Shown piece by piece: positions 55,167 to 64,000 of a stretch of DNA of 64,000 nt. The notes below the pieces were generated by a model that saw only the letters and a program-made list of their open reading frames with translations, did not search any database and had not been told where the DNA came from. Within the stretch, counting starts at the first letter, position 1. The number at the start of each line of letters is the position of its first letter. The stretch is from Aphrophora alni. Its lineage: Eukaryota > Arthropoda > Insecta > Hemiptera > Aphrophoridae. The position numbers were made by a program, and so were the translations under genes. The stretch is taken from assembly GCA_963513935.1 (NCBI GenBank), contig OY740765.1:123881362-123945361 (forward strand), written 5' to 3'.

Positions 55167-58052
55167 TTATGTATTAAAATCTTTTTAATGTCAGCATTTC
55201 AAAAAAGAAATGGTTTTGTTGTAACTTTTCTCGATTTCTTTTTATTTAATAATTAAACAGCACATTTTATGAAAACCCAAAAAATTAAATTAAATTTTCC
55301 TCTAAACAAAACATTACTTTTTCAAACAATAAAATTTTTAAATTCGTATTATCTCCTAAACGTACCGCCCAAGTTTTACAACAAATTTTAACTGTTATCA
55401 ATATCCAGGGTTTTAAATAACTGTTTTTATTGCTATTATTACGAGGTTTAGAATACGTTTATAGACGTTAAATCTACCTATATAAAACTATGTTTTTAGT
55501 GCAATTGTGAAAAATGGACATTAATTTTGACCGAAAACTTTATGGTACAAAGTACATCGAACTATTTAAATAACATTATTTAACAGTTTGTTTATGAAAA
55601 CATCTTTTTTTTTTAACCTCCTGAGACAGTAATTATTAGTAAAAATAAAAATTATTACAGTATTATAATTTTAAAACTGTAACGAATTTAACTAGATGGT
55701 TGTTAAGAGAGTATCAACTAAAAATGTTTTCTGTGTTCTAGATAAATTTAAATCTTAGATATTGTTTTGCAATATTTGTGCATCACAACTTCACTTTTCA
55801 AAATAAAGTTGTATCGACAAATTAAATATTGTTTAAAAACACTAAAGCTTAGGACACAGTATTTCCACGAGGTCAGGAGAAAATTAAAAACGTGCCCACA
55901 CTACACATCCAAATTTTAGCCAAGTTGTGATTAAGTTTTCACTATAAATATTGCATGCAAATTATATCGATGACCGCATTAACCTACTTTGTATGCACGA
56001 CAACTGACTTAACATTAGGTTTTACATAAATTCTTAAAATACTCCTAAATTCAAGTTAAGTTATATCAAGTAATATCAATATTGTCAATCCCTAAACTGT
56101 ATTGCTTTTATTAATTGGATTTTTCTTAAACAAACCATTTCATATGTTGGTTTTGACGTAGAATGTAATTTTTTGTCCATAACTTACCTGTAGCGTGTGT
56201 TAAGTATTATTTTATTTGTTGTAATACGCAGATGGAATTTGTAAAAGACGATGCATTTCCTTTCGAAGTGTAATTAAAAATGGTCAATATTTACAACTGT
56301 ATTTTGAAAATGATTTTTTTTTAAACTACCATCAGATTTTAAATGTATCTTGTACATTAAAGCAATGTACAGTTTTTAAAGCAATTCAATGTACCTTTTT
56401 GTGTAGTTATGGTTTACAGCCGCTGTATATAACTCGTCCTTATAAAATATAACGTCAAAGTTGTTACATTTCTTTAAAAATATGAAGATATTCATTACAC
56501 ACATTCAAATATGGCAATGGCGGACGATTCTATAAAAACATGTCTCTCATAAAAATACATTGAGCTGATAGCAGCAATAAAAATAATACAAATATTTTTT
56601 CTCACTTGTAGGTAATATTAGAGACAATTAAGGACAGACAGACAATTTTATACTAATTTTTTATGCTAAACTATGTCCAATAGATAATGCTTTGTGTTAT
56701 TTACTTTTAAACTATAACCTATTTTAATATCTTTCCTGAAACTATTTATAATTTATATGATTGATTAGGTTAAAGAACGAAATTACTGTACCGGCATACG
56801 AAATCTCCCTTTTAATATTTCTTTAAGTGCGGCCGTCAGGTGCTGCAACCTAGTGTACAACTCTGAAATCAGCATCAGGCCACCTACTTGCCCCGAGGCC
56901 TGTAACTGTACTTAGCGATAAGATACCAGTTGCAGTTAGGTTTTGAATTGAACTCACTTGTGGGAGAAGTCTCCTAAAATTTTTTAAGTTTAACAATCAT
57001 CGTGTTGAGTTTTCTTTCTTAAATAAAAAGCGTGCAAATACTCATTTCAGTTGCTACTGAAATGTGAGCCGATTTTTCTTTTCTAAATTTAATAAATGCA
57101 TCTACATTCTTCATGCTTCGTTTTCAAAGCCTACATCAACTCCGAACCAGGTAAAGAAAAATTACTGTTTAAATTTTATTGAGTTATTTATGTTAAAATA
57201 AGTATTCTATTTATAAATCTAAAATTTTGAAATCTGTTTTCAATTATAAGTAAACATTTTAGGAGTATAAATTTAAATAACCTTTTGAAAGAAACACCAA
57301 TAGCATTTCCTTTTATTTTTAGTTATTATAAAGTCAAATCAGCGATTAAAAATCATTAAATTTAATTACAACTAAATTTTAATTTGTCTGTAAATTGTAC
57401 GAGTTTAAATTCAAACAGTCTTTTAAAACCAATAGTATCTCTTTTCATTTCTATATTTTATAAAGTAAAGTCATTCATTGACTTGTTTAGCATATATAAC
57501 ATTTTGTTTTCAAGGAAATTTCATTTTAAAGCTTAGTTACAGAGAAATATATTGCTTATGAACCTACAACTGAAGTGTTTAAACTTGTAAAAAGTGTCTG
57601 TTCTTTAACTAAATCCAACATGTATATTTTCTACAGCTTTTGCTGGTTCATGCAGGATATATAAGTTAAGTTCATGCTGTAACTTCTAATCCAGAAAAAA
57701 ACCGAAGGACATTTCACCTAGTAAAAAAAAAAAAAAAATGCAAAAGTGAAAAGAAAAGCAAGAACTTGCTCTGTGTATTTCAGTTAATTGAGAACTTGAA
57801 GTGAATTTTGTTTTAATGATGCTTTAATTAATTGTTCTGTAAAACAAAAACATAATTATATTCTTCTCATTAAAAATGCAAAACAAAAATAATAAATTCA
57901 AATTGGATGGGATAAGCATGCATTTTCGGACCTCAAGACCCCAAAGGGGTTTATTTTTCTAAATTGAATTGACGTCAATACTAATTAAAATTTTCCTTTT
58001 TTTTACTAATATATATTTAATAATTTTTTTGTTATAGTTGGCCAACTAAGAA

Positions 58053-58147
<95 letters not shown>

Positions 58148-59852
58148 TAATTAATTAAATCTTTTTTTATTTTCTAATAATTTAAATTTAGAGTCTTTTC
58201 TAACATAATAACCATTAACAAATTGTTATCATTATCTGTGTTCTTTAAAATATTATTCTGTAATTTTAATTTTATGGGCGGGGGGGTTGATTAATAATAT
58301 ATAATTGTTTGTTTTAAGGGCGTATAAATGCAGATATATAAGTATAGATAAATAATCAATTGCTTCATTACAAATTGTTGTTTTTTTTTCAAAACTGCAA
58401 TCAATGTTATATGTAAATTTTTCTGTAAATGGTTAACTCAAAAAACTGCTAAATTTAAAGAAGTTAAATAAATTACCGGGCAATCGAAATCGCAAAATCT
58501 CTTCATTTGACATTACCATTCCTTTGGTTCCAAAAGCGTTTTATTAAGGATTTTCCCCTATAAATGGTATATTACAATAATAGAATAATATTTCTATGAC
58601 ACTCATTTATGAATTAATTGAAATGAAACCATATACTAGGTACGAAATTAATAAGTCAGGGTTTAATTTAAAAATTATAGTGAGATCTTGCTCTATTTTA
58701 TGAAGACAGTAATTTTCAATATATTTTATTGATAGCTGCATACAAATTTGGAATAACAAAACATTTTTTTTTATCGATAGCTAAAATTTGCACAAACTAA
58801 AATTAATAAATATCTTTTATTTCATTTTCAGTGTACCTTGATTTATTCTCCATCTGATTTATTTAAGTATACTATGTATTCCGAATAAAGATTTCCAATT
58901 CGTCTTACAATAATTATGTAAGACAATATGTTAAAACTATACAATATGTTAAAGCTACAATATTGTTAGCTTTAACTATAAAATGTTGGTGTTTTTTATG
59001 ACAAACAAGAGTATGTACGAAGGAAAACAACATAATCATAAAAAACTCATGTGGAAAAAGTGTTGCAATATCCTGTGAACAGATTGTAATTTTTAGAACG
59101 TGACGTTTATTACCCTGGTTTGAAATTATTTAATAAACTTCAGGAAAATAATTTTTTTTTAAAGTTGTTCCGAGAACTTCCACCTTTTTAAATTAAATTT
59201 TATTATTTTTTGCAGCCACCACCACAAAATAACCATATCGTCGTCATCAGAATCCCTCACGAAACTGATGGAAAACCGTTTCTTCTGTGTGCATGTTCTT
59301 GAACCCAATTTCCAAAAACCGTTTCTACAGTGTGCACCCTGTTGTTCAACTAATAACAGGTCCATTATTTCTATTTAAAATCCCTAACATTTTTCTGGGG
59401 TCATAAATCATAACTTCAATCATTTTCGAGTTGTTACTGTTATTTGAGCGTTATTTTTAAACAGATTTGGTTAAAAGTTACAATGAATATTGCAGATATG
59501 TATTAAAGTATACCATAACTTTTTCAACTAAAAATATTTCATCCAAAAAAATGCCGGTCGATAATATAAAACACATTTTTGGGGCTATTTGAATGTCTAA
59601 TGTTTAATAATAAATGTTATATTAATTTGAAAACAGTTTTGTTTTTTATTGTGCACTGATAGGTATGTTGTTGAGATGTATTCATTAGTTAACACCTTTT
59701 TGTTGTTTTAAATGGTGATCTTAAAGCAAATGGACGAATCCAAGCTGTGGAACCAGATATTGAAACATCATCACATAATCATATCACTATTAAAGTGGAA
59801 AACATCACAGCTAGAAACTGAATTCTTAATGACAAAAATACAGTCGACAACC
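55167..59852. other. Long AT-rich non-coding stretch
   Basis: No coding domain, RNA or clear mobile element is recognised in about 4.7 kb apart from the (GT)n tract. A slightly GC-richer patch (56825-56935) has no identified origin. The minus ORF 59159-59365 includes an acidic SFVRDSDDDDMV block but no known family. Confidence 0.5.
58060..58144. repeat. (GT)n microsatellite
   Basis: About 85 bases of GT repeat with a single interruption (TTTGTG). Confidence 0.97.
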
Positions 59853-60836
59853 TCACATGGATATGAAAGAAAATATTTGTGATGCCTTGTTAGAAGCCGG
59901 AGCTAAAAGAAAATCCACTATGAAAGTGGCCTTAAATATTTCATATTCAGTTCTTACTTCTTTTTTTTCAACATGTTCCTTCCATTTTAGCTTAGTATCG
60001 ATGGTCATGATAAGATATTTCTCTATATTTACATGGGATAATATTTTGTCATTTATTATCAATGGTATTGACACTAACTTTTTATTAGTGAAATTAATAT
60101 AAGTTGATTTTCCTTCATTTATTCTAATACGCCAACACTTTGTCCATTCATTCACACGGTCTACAGCTCTCTGCAGTTTATCTGTTGCAACCTCCGCATT
60201 TTCCAACAGCTAAGATACCAGTATTATCCACAAAGGTCACCATGGTGGTATTAATATCTTGAGGTATATCACGGGTAAACAGTAAATAAAGTGTTGGGCC
60301 AAGGACACTTCCCTGAATAACTGCTGCTGTTATTTTTTCTAATTCAGATGGTTTGTTGCCATGTCTAACACGAAAGTATCTATCTGAAATATACGAATTG
60401 AGTATTTCAAAATACTGCTGGGGAAGGTCTCGAATAATTTTAAATTACAATCCATCATGCCAAACTTTATCAAAAGCCTTTGCAACATCAAGGAAGACTG
60501 CTGCACAGACCTTTTTTTCCTCTAGTGTTTTATCAATTAAATTTGTAATACAATGAACTTGATCGATTGTCGAGTGTTTTGCTCTAAATCCAAATTGGTG
60601 TGGTTGAATTAGTTTTCTCTCTTGTACGGCTTTTTTTAACCTCTTCAGAAGGTTAGTTTTTCCATTATTTTTGACAAAATGTGTAATAAAGAAATAGGTC
60701 GATACGAAGTAACTTCATAAGGCGATTTTCCTGGTTTGGGTATAACAATTACTTCAGCCATTTTCCAGTGTTTGTGGAAATACATCATTTTGAAGAAAGA
60801 ATTAATGAGTTTTAATAATTTACACAAGGCTATCAT
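59853..60836 (-). pseudogene. Jockey reverse transcriptase, catalytically altered
   Basis: Minus-strand blocks in order: HWKMAEVIVIPKPGKS and SYRPISLLHILSKIMEKL (60836-60645); QFGFRAKHSTIDQVHCI and AVFLDVAKAFDKVWHDG, with the first catalytic Asp (about 60605-60450); IQGSVLGPTLYLLF; then VTFVDNTGILAV where the family has FADDTAI, so the catalytic Asp pair reads Asp-Asn. After that comes KLQRAVDRVNEWTKCWRI and NEGKSTYINFTNKK with KYLIMTIDTKLKWKEHV (60206-59853). Several stops and frame changes separate these blocks. The RT is clearly inactive. Confidence 0.88.
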
Positions 60837-61514
60837 GGGATTCTATTATTATTTTTATTGTTTAAAACATACCCTGGAGCTTTTTTACCGCGAAGATTAC
60901 AATTAATTATATTTATTAATTCCTTCATAGTGACAAGGGGAATTTTTGATGTATCAATTTTGTGAATTTTGGTTATATTCTCTCTTTTTGTTTGTTGTGA
61001 CATCGGATGAAAGACATTTTAAAGTCTTCAGCAAAAAGATCTGCCTTTTGTTTTGAATCGTATGCCCAATGACCACTAGCCATCTTCAACGGTGGATTTT
61101 GAGTTATAGGTCTTTTATCCTTTTAGCTGCTTTCCAGAGTGAGTATTCAGTATCCTCACATCAGTGAGTCCACTCCTGCCGTTAACTCACTTAGAAACCT
61201 ATTTATAGATAAGTTCTTTGTAGATCGAATGAGTTTTTTTAACTCATTACTAAATTAGTTGGCCTTTGATTTATCATCAGGATATCTGGTTTGTTGCTAT
61301 TTTCTATGGGCTTTCCTCTTTTCCATTATTAACTCTCTCACTTTCATGGTATAACTTATTCACGATATTTGTTCCCACTGCTATGAGGTGTACTCTCCTC
61401 AGCTGCCTGCTGTATATCAGCAAAAAATTATTCAACTTCACTATCTATTTGTGTCTTTGTATCAAGTTGAACCTACAAATCCATAAAATGTTCCAGTTTA
61501 CCTCTGAACATGTC

Positions 61515-61913
61515 TCAATTTGTCCTTTTATTGGTCAGAGTAGGCAAAACCAGCTTCTGAATGATTGTTCCTCTGAAAGTGAGAATCACTGGTGAGTGAT
61601 AGTAAGAAAGGTCCTCATTACTCTTCACATTCACACATTCACTGTTAATACCTTTAACAACGAAGAAGTCTATCAGATCTGGGACTTTGGTTGAATCTGT
61701 CGGCCAGTATGTTGGTGAGTCCGTGGACATGAAACTACACTTTATCTCTCTTCCTGCTTGGTAAAGTTCCCTTCCTTTTAAAGTCACCACTCTGGAACCC
61801 CAGAACATATGTTTGGGGTTTATCAACTTTATCAACAACTTTATCTTCGTAAGTATGCCATTGAATCTGTATTTCAGTGAGCTTTGCCGAAAATTTTCTA
61901 TAAATGTCTTCAT
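61515..61913 (-). pseudogene. Jockey AP-endonuclease domain, C-terminal part
   Basis: The minus frame reads FWGSRVVTLKGRELYQA, then STDSPTYWPTDSTKVPDLID and FFVVKGINSECV, ending with DLSYYHSPVILTF. These match the C-terminal half of the Jockey APE endonuclease, where the final SDH motif (usually LSSDHSPV) carries catalytic residues. Here it is LSYYHSPV, so the Asp of SDH is lost. The enzyme nicks target DNA for target-primed reverse transcription. The N-terminal half is not found. Confidence 0.8.
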
Positions 61914-62063
61914 CTGGTGTGTTTATCTTCCTAGCTTTTTTCGCCAAATAATTATACTTCATTTCTCCAGCATAGAAAAAAAAACACATAATCCAGCAAC
62001 AGATTGAACCAATCAATTGGATTACCCTGTTGAGGTATTGGTGCTAACAATTTGTTCTCTTTT

Positions 62064-62225
62064 TTAAAACCAATATATTTTTGGGCCAATTGTGGAATTT
62101 GACCACATTGGATTCATTTCAATGTCATAGTCACCTTCTGAATTTTCTGTCTCCATATCAGCAGCGCTAGAATCATCTTCTTCATCTTCGCTAATATTTT
62201 GAATATTTTTTCGGCGATTAGCCAT
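62064..62225 (-). pseudogene. Jockey ORF1-like N-terminal fragment
   Basis: 53 codons from ATG at 62225 to TAA at 62064. MANRRKNIQNISEDEEDDSS is acidic after a basic start and Ser/Asn-rich later. It sits where ORF1 should begin, but no nucleocapsid zinc knuckle follows, so a deletion must separate it from the endonuclease part. The ORF1 assignment is by position. Confidence 0.45.
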
Positions 62226-62947
62226 CTGAATCAAAAATAATAACTACACACAAGATAAAATAATTAAAAATATACTATGTACACAATCCTAACCTAATAA
62301 TCCACAGTACAATAATGAACGAAATACAGACAACTAAAGTTTATATTTTGATGTTTTAGTGCGGTGATTAACTTACTCAATCAAATACAATAGTATATAC
62401 AAAATAAAACATAAAAAATATACTATCTACACAATATATATCAAAATATAATAACCACAGTACAACACTGCTCACTATAACAATGAGTGCAATAACTCAC
62501 AACAAAAGCTGCCATAGTTGACAAAATGGCACGAACTGGAAATGAAACATGAAACAAGGTCACTTGAATACTTTACCCAATGCTCACGACAAACAAACTA
62601 CCTGCTTCAAAAGCTAAGCTTAGACTATATATAAAACTAGAGAATGGCAATATGAACCGGATTCGGGTCCTATGCACCCAGCACCAGACAGCTGGGAACT
62701 GGATCCGGGCCCATCGCACTCAATGTGCATATGAACACACTTTATATGTGTACATAAAAAACTCTTTTATGTTTGCATTTTGTTCTGTGTAATTCCCAAC
62801 AGCAAAACTGTTAGGTGTTCACACAATATTTGTTTTATTTTTTATGCACACAATATTTGTGGTTTGATATTAAAATATGAAATCAGTGTTTTTAATTACT
62901 TGGCCTGTACCAGAGATAATATACATAGCTTGTATTATTAATATCAG
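62226..62947. other. Non-coding stretch
   Basis: No supportable feature is seen. The ORF at 62580-62792 has no recognisable domain. Confidence 0.45.
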
Positions 62948-63052
62948 TACCTAGTAAAAAGGTGGAAAAGCTAACAGGCTATCCTGTTAACAGTACAAGA
63001 CATGTAGATGAGGCATTTCGAAAATTATATGGGAAAATATGCTATGACGAGG
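62948..63052 (+). CDS. Candidate internal exon, unknown protein
   Basis: 105 bases lie between an acceptor-like TTATTAATATCAG and a strong donor GAGG followed by GTAAGTG. The open frame reads VEKLTGYPVNSTRHVDEAFR and then KLYGKICYDEG, with balanced, non-AT-biased amino acids. No family is recognised and no neighbouring exon was found, so it may equally be a transposon scrap. Confidence 0.35.
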
Positions 63053-63728
63053 GTAAGTGTTTTATTATTTTTAAATGTCCATCCCGGAAAAAATTTAATC
63101 CCAAGATAAGAAATGTCCCCTAAGTTATTGTTTTAAAAAGCCGTTAGTTATGAATAGATAATCCTTGATTGAAGAAGGCAATTCCTTAACTTCAAGTTTA
63201 AACTTGCTAGGAACATTTAATTTCCATTGTTAGGGAAAAAATATTGATTTGTTAAAGTTTCTTTTTTTAGATTATTTTACTATATTTATGTTAGAAAAAA
63301 TCAAACACTTTTAAATGTTCAAAATATTTATTTAAACATAAATAACATTTTTCAATTATAAACATGATTTTTTTAAATCTACTACGTCAATTGTTATAAT
63401 TAAAAATGAATAAAAAAATATAATGAAATGTAAAAATTATCAAAAAAATGAAGTATTATTAGATTACAGTAATCTTAGACTCATATTAGTTTTTGAAAGT
63501 ATTTGCAACAAGTCATCTCCTTTATGCTAGCCAGTAAGAACTGTTGTGTCTGGAGAATATTCCATTTACAATGTTAAGATAGGATATTTCAGACAGAAAA
63601 TTACCAAGGAAACACAATTTTGACCAATCACATCACAACTAGATTCACAAAATAGTTCCTAGTATCTGCCTATATGCCATTTCTGTGTTGTGCTACTCCC
63701 TTCCCCCAACTGACTAATTTACTAACTA
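63053..63728. other. AT-rich non-coding stretch
   Basis: No feature is seen. Confidence 0.5.
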
Positions 63729-64000
63729 TACAGGTTGTCCCAAAAATAAATTAACAACTTTTAAAGAGTGAAAATATTTTAATAATACACATACAGAAAA
63801 TTTCTTTAATTAGAAGTGATACATATACATCCATAAGTTTTATTGGATATACATTCTTTAAATAAACCTCGACATGGTTCCCATTGTTGGCCAAAATATA
63901 GTCAATTCGATGATCTAACTCTGACCCACTACATGGTGTATTTCATCACTGATGTTTGTGTAGGCAGTCTGTATTTTTAATTTTAATTCTTGAGGTTTGG
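63729..64000 (-). mobile_element. Tc1/mariner element end with transposase C-terminus, running out of the window
   Basis: TACAGGTTGTCCCAAAAATA at 63729 has the form of a Tc1/mariner terminal inverted repeat preceded by TA. Inside it, on the minus strand, 64000-63860 reads PQELKLKIQTAYTNISDEI and, after a one-base frameshift and a stop, ELDHRIDYILANNGNHVEVY, the usual C-terminal end of such transposases. The catalytic domain would lie beyond 64000. The frameshift suggests that this copy is also dead. Confidence 0.72.

Larger units (their letters stand above)
59853..62225 (-). mobile_element. Jockey-clade non-LTR retrotransposon, degenerate
   Basis: On the minus strand the order is an ORF1-like N-terminus, APE endonuclease C-terminal part and reverse transcriptase, as expected for a Jockey element. 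Large parts (most of ORF1, endonuclease N-terminus, RT C-terminus) are missing or shuffled by deletion. No poly(A) tail is obvious at the 59.85-kb end. Confidence 0.85.

Noticed and set aside
59159..59365. Minus ORF with acidic DSDDDD stretch
   Set aside because: Considered as a Harbinger-type N-terminus, but no conserved block supports it.
60353..60556. Forward ORF in the Jockey region
   Set aside because: Antisense of the RT catalytic blocks; the real coding direction is minus.

Overview
The window looks like AT-rich insect genomic DNA, possibly hemipteran (low confidence), and most of what can be recognised is transposable-element debris. The grounds for an arthropod are the mix of families: Jockey-clade non-LTR elements, Penelope-like elements with a GIY-YIG domain, piggyBac, pogo and Tc1/mariner transposases, a Helitron with an OTU domain, and a Ty3/Gypsy element whose env resembles the insect errantivirus/baculovirus-F type. 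There are no operons, ribosome binding sites or other bacterial features. No complete host gene is present.

Layout. 1-6.4 kb is largely featureless, with a (TG)n tract and short dispersed repeats. 6.48-7.30 kb holds a small MITE and a 548-bp, apparently perfect palindrome flanked by a 12-bp direct repeat. 8.3-8.5 kb is the C-terminus of a Jockey-like reverse transcriptase (RT). 12.2-15.9 kb holds a SINE-like copy related to the palindrome arm, a piggyBac C-terminal zinc-binding tail, two tandem arrays and a Helitron remnant (OTU plus Helitron_like_N). 16.7-21 kb has a mariner-type end, a broken DDE transposase (minus strand) and a piggyBac transposase C-terminal half with three operator-like dyads upstream. 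22.5-23.8 kb is a minus-strand Penelope-like element with Jockey and Helitron-like scraps; 25.6-26.2 kb is a second Penelope-like piece carrying the GIY-YIG domain.

24.7-36.2 kb is peppered with copies of a tRNA-derived SINE. Within it, on the minus strand, lie two well-spliced exons of an unrecognised membrane protein (31918-32076 and 30508-30744), with a possible first coding exon at 35807-35905. A 1.9-kb pogo-type element (33515-35418) lies between them. 36.6-37.7 kb has a non-LTR 3'-end-like repeat and a 5S rRNA-derived segment. 37.7-44.9 kb is an AT-rich desert.

The largest unit is the Gypsy-type element at 44984 to about 53.7 kb: a 626-bp 5' LTR, a primer-binding site (PBS) matching tRNA-Leu, two small leader ORFs joined by ATGA, a zinc-knuckle gag, pol (PR-RT-RNaseH-IN) and env. 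Frameshifts, nonsense codons and a lost RNase H aspartate make it inactive, and no 3' LTR is found. After it come a mariner-type transposase pseudogene (54.2-55.2 kb), a long unannotatable stretch with a (GT)n tract, a minus-strand Jockey element with APE endonuclease and RT (59.85-62.23 kb), and at the right edge the end of a Tc1/mariner element running out of the window.

The genes do not work together as a pathway. The coherent units are the individual mobile elements. The most noteworthy structures are the palindrome with its hammerhead-like motif shared with Penelope-like pieces, the leader ORF pair of the Gypsy element, the pogo element with a PHD-like finger and repeated terminal motifs, and the dyads upstream of the piggyBac transposase. 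All family calls rest on reading motifs by eye; no database search was run.
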